From Pleurodeles waltl (taxonomy: Eukaryota; Chordata; Amphibia; Caudata; Salamandridae): a DNA stretch of 64,000 bases. Positions 11,344 through 22,809 of this stretch are shown here, one piece after another; positions within the stretch are counted from its first letter, which is position 1, and each line of letters starts with the position of its first letter. A program made the position numbers and the translations under genes. Under the pieces are notes generated by a model. That model did no database searches. It was not told the DNA's origin and saw only the letters and a program-made list of their open reading frames with translations. The DNA is taken from NCBI RefSeq assembly GCF_031143425.1, contig NC_090444.1, positions 1,311,563,324 to 1,311,627,323 of the forward strand, in the 5' to 3' direction.

Positions 11344-12523
11344 TCTCTATATTAACAAAGCTAGTACGATGTATATAAGTCTCAAAACCAAATGATATAT
11401 GTATATGAACATTACTAGCTGTCCATAACGGCAAAAGAAACGCAATCTATGCAAAATCTGGATAATGATACATTCAGGTATGGCAATGCAAATCACTAAT
11501 ATGAGTAACTGTATTTGACTAATTTCGTACATTGGTCAGCATAACAAGATTTCCAATTAGCATGGTGCATCGAATGAATACCTCGACTAACCTCTAATTA
11601 GCATTGGCATGTGGGGCTTCATGCAAAACGAATTTAGTCAACACAAATTTGGAAAACGTCTAGCTTGGGCCCTATCAAAAAAGCAGTTGGTACCTAAAAG
11701 GAAAAACACAATGCATAATACATTTATCCTTTCATATTTACCAAATACAATCAGCATTCACGAAAAGTCTTCGTCCCTCAGGTACCGGTTCGATCAGCAT
11801 GGGACAGGTTTAAAAGGGGCAAAGTTAAGGGCAAGCTTCCTTGCAGCGGCAAGGAGAATGGGGCAAAGTTACTGCATGGGCAAGACGGGGCAAATCAAAG
11901 TTAAAGTCTCTAGGGTGAGAATTCTTAAAGTCTCTTTCTCTCAGATAGAGAAAAGGGCATCAGGGTGTCGTCCAAAATGGAGTCTGGCATCTGGCTTCAA
12001 ATTGGCATCAAGGAAAATGGCTGACTTCTCTTTGTCCAGTGGGTTTAAGTAAGAAACATTCCAAATTCTGCAAGGTCTTCCATTGGAGGGTTCATAGGTT
12101 GGCTTCAAATTGTCCAATGAAATTTCTCCTTTTACTAGTGCTCATTTATGCATACGTTGTCCTTGGAGCCTTGGAACACAAGTTGCAACATGGGTTGCCA
12201 ATTATTTTAGTATCTGTACCTTCATTGTCCGCACCTGCAGAGACTGACCTTGTATCAAAGGGGATGAAACCGGCCTAGTACGAAACCTTGGAGATAAGTG
12301 TATTAGTCATCTCTGCTGGAAAAAAATACAACTTCAAGCAAGAATATATGTTTCATTAGTTCAAGGAAAAGCCACGCAGTTAGAATCTGAGACCAGGCAA
12401 CTAGGCCAAAGCCTCTACTAAATTTAAGCTAAGCAAAACAGTTTAAAATAAGAAATCATGGCATACATTTGCAATTATGACGGATTACTACATTTTTCAA
12501 TTCTTCATAATTAATAAAGCTCC

Positions 12524-12529
12524 TTTATA
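12524..12529 (-). promoter_or_regulatory. Candidate TATA box in the ERV-1 LTR
   Basis: The minus strand reads ATTATAAAGGAGC about 130 bases inside the LTR start, and the 3' LTR copy keeps it near 476. If real, U3 is very short and R very long, so the call is weak. Confidence 0.25.
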
Positions 12530-12660
12530 ATGATGGCGAACTACCCCGAGGGCACAATTTCCCTCGTACATTATTTTCTTTACTAAAATCACACTACATT
12601 ATACGATTTTGGTTACATGACATATGAATATATGTTGGACCCTCTTTTTCTGCGTCATCA

Positions 12661-14258
12661 CAAGCCAGCCAGGAGACAATGCTGTCATTCTTGAGTCAGC
12701 ACTCTGACGACCTTTATTAGGATCAAGAACCGATATAAACAAATATATCTGCTGCCGGGCGCTCTGAATCTTTCTGTCAATTAATACTCTTGATTAGGGC
12801 TCCATCATGAGTTTCCCATTATCGAGCCAGATAGAAACTGACACCAGGATGTTCATAATGTTCTAGGTTCAGTGATCACCGCCTATCACACGTTTTTGGT
12901 GAATAGCATGCAGATCTTGCTCCATAGCACGCAAAAACCCGCATGCTCCAGTAATTACTAGGAATTTTAGACCTGTAGATTGCAGCCAGTTTCACGTACC
13001 TAATTTACCTGTGCAAAAGTGAGGGGGGTGCTGTTACAGCAAAACTCAATGCAGTGTGTGCAGTAACACAGGTTTCCTCACATCGTTGAATTTAGCGGGC
13101 TCTTCACAAACAACGCCTCCGTTGCTAAAATATCACCATCGTTCAACTCAGCAAAACTGTTTCGCTTCTTTCAGTGCGCTTTACAAAAATAAAACATGAG
13201 ATTTCATAGCCCATTAATCTCAATTTGAGGCTACCTCACTCCTGCCAGCTCTCCGTTAACCCCACTTACCCCAGACAAAAGAAATTAGAACCGGCGTCAA
13301 ACATCAAAGGCTGCGATTTTATCATTTGCTGCGTAAAAAGAGTTTGGCTGAAAAAGCTCTAATTTGTAGATCACATTTGAATTGACTGTGGGGCAAGAGT
13401 GAGTCTTTCTAATATCAAGTGCAGCCTGTAGACGGCAACTGCTTCTTTTCTGTGCCCGATTCAATGAGAAGCTGTTATTTCAGCTAAATTCACACAGGAT
13501 TAGGTTAATGAATTGTCCAACATTTCCTAAAACTGTTTAATGGATTTTCTGAAAAGCCTGTAGTTTGAAGTAGCTTTCGCTGGATAGTGGTGTCAAAAGA
13601 CACTGTACTCAGTAAAGAAAATGCTTTGCCAAGAATAATGGTATATGAATAAGCCACATTGAAAGATATTCTGCCAGCAGTAATGAAATCACTTCTTGCC
13701 AATTAACGATTTTCCTAATGGTTCTTTTACAATTTAACATGCAGAAGAGCTGGTGGTTTTCACGACCAACCTGGGTTTGCGGCACTTTTTGGAAAGAAAA
13801 AGTACATAATTCCCGCCTTGATCACCGCTAGACAATACATCCCTGAATTAAATGTATTGCTGTTGTGAAAGATATTATGTGAGCTATAAAGAGAGCATGC
13901 TTAACTATTAAGCACTACATTACTGCAATTGCCACAGATCACTCCTTCTAGATTTCATAAACTTAATTTCGCATTGTTTTTTTTGTTTCCTCGCTATATT
14001 CTTGCCTTGATTCTCATGTGTCATTTGCTGGTTTATTCTCAGTCGAATCAAGGCATTGGCTCATTGACTCTGGGCAATCCAGTGTGAGACTGGTCGGAGG
14101 AAGTTTATTTTCAGTTTGTTATAGTAGCAAAAAGAATATAGCAGCGTCCTTTTTAGTGCCTTCAAAATCTTTGATCAATAGTTAGCAGTGGGTCATCTGC
14201 CGATGGTTTGAGTACAACTGTAAAGTTTCAGTATTTTCTTTGTGTGAAAGTCAGGGAC
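12661..14258. other. Sequence with no recognised gene or repeat
   Basis: About 1.6 kb between ERV-1 and the short LTR element. The longest open frame is 65 codons (13505-13702, minus) with no known motif. I see no terminal repeats, RNA gene or splice pattern. It is probably unique DNA or a repeat too old to recognise. Confidence 0.6.
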
Positions 14259-14476
14259 TGTAGTGTTGGGGGCCCTAGGACCCCATGTTATTAATGAGGT
14301 GACAGGACACAGTAGTTGGGTTCACATAACTGGCGTCCAGCACTTGCACTCAGGCTCTTTTATTAGCAGGGTCACCCGACCGATGACACCTGTGTTGGAT
14401 GGGTGTGGGTATAAGGTACAGCCCTCAAGGGGTGGCTGTGCAGCAAACACTAGACTGTGTCCAGCAGGACACTACA
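14259..14476 (-). repeat. Left LTR (3' LTR) of the TRIM-like element
   Basis: 218 bp, TGTAGTGT...ACACTACA. It shares long stretches with 15486-15709, including the CTCTTTTATTAGCAGGGTCA block and the GACACCTGTGTTGGATGGGT block. Confidence 0.75.
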
Positions 14477-15485
14477 TTCCTCCCAAACTTTATTGAAAAA
14501 CAAAAACAAGTCCAACCTGTTAAAGAAAACAAAACAAAACACACTGAATACCACGTAGTCCATCAAACTCAATCAGCAGGATAACATTGAGCACATAGCT
14601 GGATGATGTTGGAGGCCCCAGGATATCTCTGCGCACCTTCATAATTTAACCTAAGAGCTTCAGGACATGTACGCTGGCTGGAGACGTCCTGGATGTTCTG
14701 GCTGCATACTGGGTGCAATCATGTCCATACTCGAGTTGGTCTACTCTGCAGACGCTGAGGCTGATTCATGGTTGGTGTCAAAAGGTCAAAACAGGGTACA
14801 TCAGGGGCGTCGCCGGGGTCCATTGTGTAGTTTAACAATGGTGTTGCTTAATTCAGTGAAGAAAAGCTTTATGTGCTTTGACCTGTTGGAGTTTCTATTG
14901 AACAGCCTTGCAATGTCAAGTCCCTCTCTCACGCTTGGGGAGGCCCCTTGTTTAGGTTGGCAGGGGACTGGTTGTGGGCTGCGCTGTGGCTGCATGTGTG
15001 CCATGTCAGGGCAGCTGCAAGACTGCCAAGGAGCCATTGCCTAGTCGCTTGTGCAATTACTGGGGTAGAGGGGTCCAGGCCAATACTCGCTCTTGCCACT
15101 GAGAGCAGGATACAGGCAGCGTGAGCAGGTGGTCATTGGTTGACTGGTTCTTCAGAGCAGGGGATGGCAAACAGCAGTGTTGCATGGCAGCTTTGCAGGA
15201 GGCCGTCTCTCACCTTTTCGCTGCGGGACCAGATCACGGCCTGTGGTCAGTAGGCAGACTTTTCAGCTTTTGGTGAGCAATACTGATTAGTAGCAACCTT
15301 GCCGAAGGGGCTTCACCAGCCCACCGGTGTCCTCAGGGGGTGGCTGTCTTGTCACCCTGTATTGGTGGCCTTCACGCTGGCCGTGGGTGCAGGAGTGTCT
15401 TTAGGCACAGGCATCACTTCCCCCCATGACCGGCCGGCAGAGTAGCTGCCAGTGTGCATGTGGTGTCAGAACCCCTCGTCTCCAT

Positions 15486-15709
15486 TATAGTGTTGGGGGC
15501 CCTAGGCCCTCATGCTATTAATGAGGTGACATGGACACAGTAGTTGGGTTCACATAATTGGCCTTGAGCAAGTGCACTCGAGCTCTTTTATTAGCAGGGT
15601 CATCTGACCGGTGACACCTGTGTTGGATGGGTATGGGGTGGGTATAAGATACAGCCCTCAAGGAGTGGCTGTGTAGCAAACACTAGATTGTGTCCAGCAG
15701 GACACTACA
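15486..15709 (-). repeat. Right LTR (5' LTR) of the TRIM-like element
   Basis: 224 bp, with a small duplication (GGGTATGGGGTGGGTATAAG) relative to the left copy. One of the terminal TGTAG bases is mutated (TATAG). Confidence 0.75.
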
Positions 15710-16826
15710 GAAGCGAGGTGGCTGTGTACAAGTGATGGTGTCAAAGTGATTGGACTGTGCTGGTTGCAGGATGGGCAACCACGCAACTGTACACTGCACA
15801 TGTTTTTTGAGTGCTCACAGAAGAAGTGCAGTCGATGCTAATTACAGTTGTAATATAAATCAGTCTTGGCTGCTAGCAGCTTTTTATTGTTAATGTAGGT
15901 CGGAAACAAGAACTCAGCTGGTAGTACCTGTCAGGGGAGTGTGGTCCTTGGCTGTAAGTGAGTGGGTGTGATTGAACAAGTGTTCTGTTTTCAGGTAGGG
16001 TGGAACTCTATGTGCTTATGGTAGTTGTGGGTCATTATTCATGTAGCGGCTCTGTTGTTTTAATATTCCTTTTGTTTGAATCTAGCAGCAAATGGCTGAA
16101 GAGAGCTATGCCACTAGGGTGGAAGAGAGACGTAGGAGAGTTTAGATATTCTATTATGTGTTGAGTGCTTGATTGTCCCTGATCTTCTTGTATTCTGCAC
16201 GACACTGGTGAGGGAACCCTTAGTCTTAGGTTTAAGTGCAAGTGAGTGATCTGTGATATTATTCTCTATTATCTCACATAATAGTAGTCTAGGAAAGAGG
16301 GATTCATGGATAAGAAGAACATCTATAAAGGAGGATGACCCATGGACCTGAGAATAAAAGGTGTACTCTTTTTTTGTGTGGGTGTGTCAGGTTAAATGTC
16401 TCTGTGGTCATAGCAACTTAGAATATCGTGCAACATAGCAAGATTATTATTGTTGCATCTTTCCAGTGGGCCTGTCCTATGTAAAACAGGATCTAATGTT
16501 AAGTCCCAGTCACCACTCACTTAACCTGCGAAGCTCAACATTTTGTGAACAGTCTGGACAACCTGGAGAAAATACCTACCTGGCATGGCTAGGTGCATAA
16601 ATAAAAACACTAATCAATACAGTACTTTACATTTTTGGTTCAGTATGGACATATATAATGTTCAGGTCAGTCCATTCCTTGAGGAGCATCCATCGTAGAC
16701 ATTTCTTTAAAAAAGGATTACTGCTCCACATTTCTTTCATCTACAATGGATACGATTATGCATGCATTCTAAGCAGTCTTCTGCTACTACCCACTCATCT
16801 TGCCTATTCCAACTTAGTTTCCCCTG
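15710..16826. other. Sequence with no recognised gene or repeat
   Basis: About 1.1 kb between two LTR elements. No open frame above 70 codons, no motif and no repeat partner elsewhere in the window that I could see. Confidence 0.6.
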
Positions 16827-18267
16827 TGTCGAGACGGGGCCACTCACCTGAAAAGCAGGATGTCTGCAGGGGCGATGGTATGCCCCCAACCTCCTGGATC
16901 ACCTCTCAGCACTTCCTGGTGGACACAGAAACCCCGCAGGTGTCCCAAAAGGAAAGAAGGAGTGGAAGAGAAAGAGAAAGAGACAAAACACTGCTATGTC
17001 TTGCCTGTCCATCCAGGCACCCTGTATCTGCGGGGGGCAGGTCGTTGTTGACAGAGTGATAGAACAGTTAGTGCACTCAACTTCCTTGAAACTGAATCTC
17101 TCTTTCTGATATGGGCACAGGAGCGGTAGAAGAACACCGGGATGCTCCAGCACTTTTCTTGGATAATAATAACTGTTGGCACAATTACTAACAGTGTATT
17201 ACCAAAAAAACAAACTGAGTACCATAACAATAAGTACTGCAACACTAGGGCTAGCTTCACAGAGATTCACTGTTGCACACTACTATTAGAACTGCGGTTG
17301 CCCTTATCATGCAAAAGAAAGCCAAACAAGGGTATTAATTGTATCACATATAACTTTCCTGCATGCATAGGGTTAAACTAAAAGGAACAAAAACAATCCA
17401 AGAAATACAAATGTCCACTCTGGGTTCAAACAGTTAGGATGGCACAGTTTGGTTTGGTTTCACTCTGTGAGTGAAAAACCATTCAAAAAGCAAATTCCTC
17501 AAACCTGAAACACAGGTATGAATGACACAATTTAAATCCAAGAGTTATGCTATTAGAGAAAGAAACTCACGTAAATGCTCTTTTAAAATTGCACTGTCAC
17601 TTTTTGTGGTACTTGAGCTCAAACGGATTTCCTGAAGCACATTTAGGCGAGTAACTACAATAATAATGTAGAATGTTCAGAAATGCATTTGTCTCTTCAA
17701 GATAAGCACTCTGCCAAAATACGAGGTCTGAAATACACCAGCTGTTCTAGGAAAGCGTGTCGCTCAAAGAACAAACTCCCTGGAGAATAATAATCACTTA
17801 GCTGCAGTCTTTTCCGGAGTGCTGGAGGAATGCCTGGTGTCAGCTGGTACAGGAAAGAAGAAAAGAATTGCCTCAAAAGTCCTGAATACGAGGATGACAG
17901 CAGGGGCTGGACTGTCAAATCAGATACTGAGATCAGGAAGCAAAACAAAGCCAAGCAGGGAGGCTTGCTTCACTCTGCTATTTATAGGCAATCAGGAAAG
18001 CAGTTGAGTTTCCACATGTGGATGAGTCACCATACCCAATTAGAAGCACATGTCTATACCACACCCAATTAGAAGCAAATGTCTACACCTGCTCACATTA
18101 TGAAACAAGCATTGGTAAAACAAGCATTGATAAAACCAATTGTATAATACAGCACATTGTGTTTACTTAGAAACATGAAGGTTTAAGCAAGAACAGAGAT
18201 ATGATTTAACCCTAATCCCTGGGAATGGTGACAGATAATTCAGGAGGCACCTTGGGGATTCCTGACA
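16827..18267 (-). repeat. 3' LTR of the chromovirus
   Basis: TGTCGAGACGG...TTCCTGACA on the plus strand, matching 22810-24239 over its whole length. On the minus strand a purine-rich tract, GGTGGGGAGGA, sits one base before it, so this is the downstream LTR. Confidence 0.92.
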
Positions 18268-18289
18268 GTCCTCCCCACCAAGAACCCTC

Positions 18290-18694
18290 TCAAAGGGGGG
18301 GGGGCTTGGAAGGGTGCAGGAGATGGAATGTTTTAGTAAGCCGTGGAGCATGAACTGTGGATGCGGGTTCCCAGGAATTGTCCTCAGGCCTATAGCCTTT
18401 CCAAGACAATAAATAGTTTAGAACACTACAGACATGCCAGGAGTCAAGAATTTTGTCCACTTCCAATTCCCATTGCCCGTGCACTTTTACCAGGGGAGGT
18501 GGTGGGGCATTGCGGGTATCAGGGGAATAGGGACGGAGTAACGACACATGAAACACGGGGTGTACCTTGAAATCATCTGGCAATGTCAGTTCTACTACCA
18601 CAGGATTGATGATTTTGGCAATAGGAAAGGGGCCTAGAAAGGGGTTTTTAATTTTCTGGATCCTGCAAGATGGAGATTTTTTTATGAGAGCCAC
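18290..18694 (-). pseudogene. Integrase C terminus with chromodomain
   Basis: This segment is in its own frame. It begins with the GPFPIAKIINPVVVELTLP beta-barrel region and HPVFHVSLLRPY typical of Ty3/Gypsy integrase. It ends with a chromodomain of about 50 residues: WELEVDKILDSW, LLSWKGYRPEDNSWEP and a C-terminal helix. The aromatic-cage positions look mostly kept. In chromoviruses this domain steers integration towards particular chromatin marks. It is the last protein segment before the polypurine tract. The frame differs from the catalytic core upstream, so at least one indel lies between 18694 and 19002. Confidence 0.88.
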
Positions 18695-19860
18695 ACCTGA
18701 TCTCCTATCTGATAAGAGGGTGCAGGTCTCCTTCTTTTGTCTGCTTGTTTCTTTTTACCTGAGCTTGTTAGAGTTTTAAATGGTGTTGTACTTGTTTTTG
18801 AATCTCCTGTAACTGTTTATGGTGTGTCTGTACTGATGGGACTCTTGTGGATGTTTGGGACCCAGTTATAGGTAGCATTCTTGGGTGCAGACCAAACAAA
18901 CAGTAAAAAGGGGATACTCCTTTAGTCATGTGGACACTGTTGTTATATACAAATTCAACAAGAGGTAAAGTCTTATCCCACTCAGTAGACCATGTGTCAA
19001 TCTAACATCTCAGGATTGGCTCCAGAGATTGGTTGGCACGTTCTGTCTGCCCATCTGTTTGTAGAAGATATGCAGAGGACAAGCGGACGTCCATACCGAC
19101 AGAGGAACAGAAGCTATACCAAAACCGTGATATAAATTGGGGGCCACGATTGGAAACAATTGTGGTGGGCAACCCATGAAGCCGCACAATGTGTTGGTCA
19201 AACAAATTAGAGAGCTTGGAAGCCGTAGGGAGGCATTTTAATGGAACAAAATTAGCCATTTTAGTGAGATAATCTACAACCACTCATATGACAGTGTGTC
19301 CATTGGAAGCTGGGAGATCAGAAATAAAATCCATACTTATGGTATGCCATGGGGCTACGGGAATTGCATGGGAAGTAACAATCCTGTGGCTGGAGTATGT
19401 GGGGTTTTAGCCCAAACACAGGTGGAACAAGTCTGAAAGTAGCTTCTGACAACCTGCACAAGTTTGGGCCACCAAAACCATCTTTGACAGAGATCTAACG
19501 TCTTTTTCTCACCCGGTGACCTGCGAGGACAGAATCATGTCCGCAATGTAACACTGTATCCCGTAATTCTTTGGTTGGGACGTACAACTGATCAGCATGG
19601 TATAGTAAACCCTCTTTTTCATACATATCAGTTGAAAAGGGAACCTTGTGTTGGGCTACCCGTATTTTCTCAAGGAACTCTTGGGAAGTGCACAAAGCCA
19701 CAATTGTTTCTGGGGGTATAATGCTTCTGCCCTGTTCTAGCGCAACATCAGAGGAGAAACCCATCCTAGACAACGTGTCTGCCTTTTGTTGTGTAGTACC
19801 AGGCCTATAGGTGATTACAAAGTCAAACTTGTTAAAGAATAGAAGCAAGTGTAATTGATG
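18695..19860 (-). pseudogene. Chromovirus integrase: zinc domain and DDE core, frameshifted
   Basis: The frame from RNase H continues to 19495 (minus) through TYRPGTTQQKADTLSR, the conserved end of RNase H. It reaches the first half of the integrase zinc domain (HDSVLAGH) before stopping. The core reappears in another frame at 19002-19283 with VVDYLTKMANF, the segment IVSNRGPQF and the glutamate of QTDGQTERANQ. The second catalytic aspartate, normally in V-S-D-R-G, reads Asn here. So even apart from the frameshifts the active site is lost. A further frame near 18850-19000 carries the EFVYNNSVHMTKG segment. Confidence 0.85.
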
Positions 19861-19881
19861 AGGTGTCAGGGCCTTAGTCGC

Positions 19882-21195
19882 TTAAAAAAACTGTAAATTA
19901 CGGTGATCTGTGTAAATAGTTACAGTGTGTCTAGCTCCTAGTAGGTGGTGACGCCATTCCTGGAAGGTAAGCTTGATGGCCAGAAGTTCGCTCTCCGTCG
20001 CTGTGTAATTTTGCTCGGCGGGTAGCAATTTATTTGAGAAGTAAGCTACTGAATGGAAATGCCCAGACTCAGGATCTCGTTGTGACAAGACTCCACCCAC
20101 TGCCATTTGGGAAGCATCTGCTTCTACGAAAATTGGCTGAGCCGGGTTGGGATGATGGAGAATGGGTGCTTCAGTGAATGTGTTTTTAAGATGTTGGAAG
20201 GCTTTTTCAGCTTCTGCATCCCAGGGGAACTTAACCCCCTTTCGTAGGAGACGAGTTATGGGAGATACAACGGTAGAAAAGTGGGGTATAAATCTCCGAT
20301 AAAAATTTGCGAAGCCCAAAAACTGTTGTACTTCCTTGATGGATCTTGGGGCTACCCAATCCAGGATGGCCTGTACCTTGGACCTATCCATGGAAATTCC
20401 ATCAGGAGTGATCACATATCCCAGGAATTCTACAGTTGTAGCGTGAAAAACACATTTTTCCAGCTTGGCAAACAGATGATGCTCACAAAGCCATTGTAAA
20501 ACCGCTCTTACAAGCCCTATATGTTCCTCAGTGGAAGACGAATAGATCAAAATGTCATCTATGTATACCACTACACAGATATCCAAAAACTCCTGCAGCA
20601 CTTCATTGATGAAAAATGTAAACGCTGCAGGAGCGTTACACAACCCAAAGGGCATCACTGTGTACTCGAAGAGTCCGAATTTAGTTCGGAACGCCATCTT
20701 CCACTCATCCCCCTTCATCACTAGGATCAAGTGGTAGGCGCCCCGGAGGTCAAGTTTAGTATAAATGGTTGACTGACATACCTGATCTAAAAGTACCGGG
20801 ATCAACGGAAGAGGATACCGATTTTTTATGGTCACTTTGTTCACTGCGCGATAATCTATACAGGCACGCAGCTCGCGATTCTTCTTGGGCACGAAGAACA
20901 AAGACGACGATACTGTTGACTTTGAATGATGAATGAAACCCTTAGCCAATAGATCATCCAGGTAGTCTTGCAGGTATCGATTCTCAGGCTCAGAAAGAGC
21001 ATACACCCTACTACATGGTAACATTGCCCCTGGAATCAAGTCTATACACCAAACGTATGACCTATGTGGCGGCAGCTGGGTGGCCTTCTGTTCCCTAAAG
21101 ACATCATGGAAGTCTTTATACAGTGCAGGAATGGCCAGTGTGTCGTTCGGCTTGATAGCCGTACTATGTGTGGACCCAGAATGCAAGGTTGTCAC
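19882..21195 (-). pseudogene. Chromovirus reverse transcriptase and RNase H
   Basis: A 437-codon open segment with the full Ty3/Gypsy reverse transcriptase: SSLFFVPKKNRELRACIDYR, YPLPLIPVLL, TKLDLRGAYH, FGLFEYTVMPFGL and the active site YIDD in VVYIDDILIYSSS. The thumb (EVQQFLGFANFYRRF) and RNase H (VEADAS, YTATESELLAI, YTDHRNL) follow. It ends at a TAA (19882-19884) in the last third of RNase H, after which the same frame reopens. Upstream, TGA at 21226-21228 and TAA at 21211-21213 separate it from protease in the same frame. This is the best-kept part of the element, with all catalytic residues of the polymerase present. Confidence 0.93.
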
Positions 21196-21225
21196 TAGTA
21201 ATGGCTTGTCTTAGTAACAGGAGTG

Positions 21226-21708
21226 TCAGCAATGTTTAGAGTCTAATGTCACTGTCCTTGCTGCCCAGTCAATTTTGGGATTGTGTAACTGAAGCCAGTG
21301 TTTCCCCAAAATGGCTCCAAATACTGGGGTATCTATGAGGTCAAACTGAATTTGTTCTGTATGGTTGTTTGCACAAGGCATTGATAAGGGTGTTGATGGA
21401 TAAACGATAAGCCCGGAGGACAATTCTGAGCCACCCACAACTCTGACTGGTTCAGGGATGTCTTTTCTGACAGTCGTAATATTTAGGGTTTTAGCCAAAC
21501 CCAAGTCTAAAAAGTTTCCAGTAGCCCCAGAGTCAAGCAATATGGGAATGACCTTACAAACCTGAGGGGACAACACTAACGTCACAATAAGAGTTAGATG
21601 TTGAGGTACTGGACTGGTGGTATTAGCCAGAAGATGTGAGACCATATTGAAAGAAGCGCTCGATAAAATGGCCTCAGAAGTTACCGAGCCAGTTAGTTTT
21701 CCGCCTAG
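21226..21708 (-). pseudogene. Chromovirus protease
   Basis: Aspartic protease with the active site ILLDSGATGNF (D-S-G, as in other sushi elements) and a later AILGKHWL flap/C-terminal motif. The frame is open from just after the gag stop (TGA at 21709-21711) to TGA at 21226-21228. No ATG is needed if it is made by readthrough from gag. I infer this because the stop is followed directly by CTAG and the downstream frame is open from the first codon. Confidence 0.85.
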
Positions 21709-22773
21709 TCAGGAAGAGAGAAAGCAGGCCCTGATGGCTTTCTTTGGAGCAGTAGGCTTGTTAGGACATTCCTGAGCAAAATGCCCTGCCTTACCGCAGT
21801 ATAAACACAGTTTACATTTTTTCCTACATTCTTTCTCTTCCTTAGATAGTGGGCCCCGCGCACTGCCAATTTGCATGCGCTCAGGTGTATCATGAGTGGG
21901 AATGGTGGACTCCTTTTTCTCAGTTTTGAGCACCACTAAGCGTGTGTCACCCCAGAATTTTTCTCCCTTACCTTCACTCAAGCGGTGATCCGATCATACC
22001 ACCAGGTCAATGAACTCAGAACACACCGTAGGAGGTTCCACAATATGGGCTAGACCATCCTTGAGATTGTCCCGAAGGGCACAATAGAAGAGGGAGGTCC
22101 TCTTCTCCTCGGGCCACTCAGTCTCTGCCACCAACCGATTGAAAGAGCTGATATAGGACAGTAGATCCTTGTTTCCCTGGCGCAATATCAGCAACTCATT
22201 GTCACTGGCTTGCACGAAGAGGTGTTTGGTGAACAGTTTCCGCAAGGCTTCCTTGTACCGGTTGAAATCATACAGTATAGGGTCATTGCGCTCCACCAGC
22301 GGAATCGACCAATTAGCTGCATTGCTTCCCAAATAAGAGATAATAAAAGCTACCTTTGCAGCATCACTGGGGAATGCAGCTGCCCGACACAAAAACTGTA
22401 GCTGGCACTGGTTAAGAAATTTTTTGAACTTGGCACTATCTCCCAAAAACCTTTCTGGGGGAGCTAAGAGCACAGCGGTTGGTATTGTGACCATTACCTG
22501 CATGGGTTGTGTGGTGGAAGTTGTTGGGCCTGAATCGGGTCTAGGAACATAATTATACTGGAGATCTTGTTTTAGTTTGACTCCTCCCCAGGGGGTGTCT
22601 TGTGGTTTATACCGATGTAGTTCAGTGTGCAACTCCAGGTTCTCCTGCTTTAAGGAAATAACTTCCTTCTGTAATCCTGCTAGGGCCCTAGTTAAATCTA
22701 ATAAAGATGGAGTATCCTGATCAGCTGGTAAAGCCTTTGCTAAACCTTTGAAAGTACCCATTGAGGAATCCAT
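21709..22773 (-). pseudogene. gag: Chromovirus gag (capsid and zinc knuckle)
   Basis: Starts at an ATG (22771-22773) only 36 bases from the 5' LTR. A coiled-coil-like region near residues 30-50 (LQKEVISLKQENLELHTEL) precedes a Ty3/Gypsy capsid domain (PPERFLGDSAKFKKFLNQC...AKVAFIISYLGSNAANW...). This resembles vertebrate RTL/PEG10-type proteins. A zinc knuckle, CLYCGKAGHFAQEC, lies at 21766-21807. One TGA at 21994-21996 interrupts the frame near the end of the capsid domain and the frame continues unchanged, so a single point mutation separates the two halves. The natural terminator would be TGA at 21709-21711. Confidence 0.88.
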
Positions 22774-22809
22774 CGCCCAGGCAGCCCTGTATGTTGTGGC
22801 TTGGCTTTA

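Larger units (their letters stand above)
1..12660 (-). mobile_element. Endogenous retrovirus ERV-1, gamma/epsilon-like (class I)
   Basis: The element reads right to left: 5' LTR (11080-12660), primer-binding site, leader, gag, pro-pol, env, polypurine tract, 3' LTR (1-615, cut by the window edge). The gene order, a Gag p30-like capsid domain, a single Cys-His zinc knuckle, a PPPY late motif, an in-frame UAG between gag and pro, and an env transmembrane subunit with a Cys-x7-Cys-Cys motif all fit a simple class I retrovirus. No large accessory gene is visible apart from an acidic extension of integrase. Every gene carries stops or frameshifts, so the copy is defective. The two LTR copies align end to end over the visible 615 bases with only scattered changes, so the insertion is not extremely old. 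Confidence 0.93.
11080..12660 (-). repeat. 5' LTR of ERV-1, 1581 bp
   Basis: On the minus strand it begins TGATGA at 12660 and ends TTATCA at 11080, just before the primer-binding site. The 12038-12660 part is repeated at 1-615. It is longer than most class I LTRs, which are commonly 0.4-0.7 kb. The 3' flank (12661 onward) is unrelated to the sequence after 615. Confidence 0.88.
14259..15709 (-). mobile_element. Short non-autonomous LTR retrotransposon (TRIM-like)
   Basis: Two similar direct repeats, 14259-14476 and 15486-15709, flank about 1 kb without coding capacity. Each repeat starts TGTAGTGT (TATAGTGT in the right copy) and ends ACACTACA, an inverted pair as in LTRs. On the minus strand a purine run, GGGAGGAA, abuts the left repeat. 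TGGAGACGAGGGG starts one base after the right repeat and resembles a tRNA-Ser primer site (TGGCGACGAGGG, from memory). So it has LTRs, a PBS and a PPT but no genes, and would need enzymes from another element. I could not find a matching 5-bp target duplication. Confidence 0.65.

Noticed and set aside
15465..15490. TGGTGTCAGAA on the plus strand before the right LTR of the short element, like a Met primer site
   Set aside because: It is on the wrong side of that LTR for a plus-strand element. The purine tract and the minus-strand TGG site agree with each other instead.
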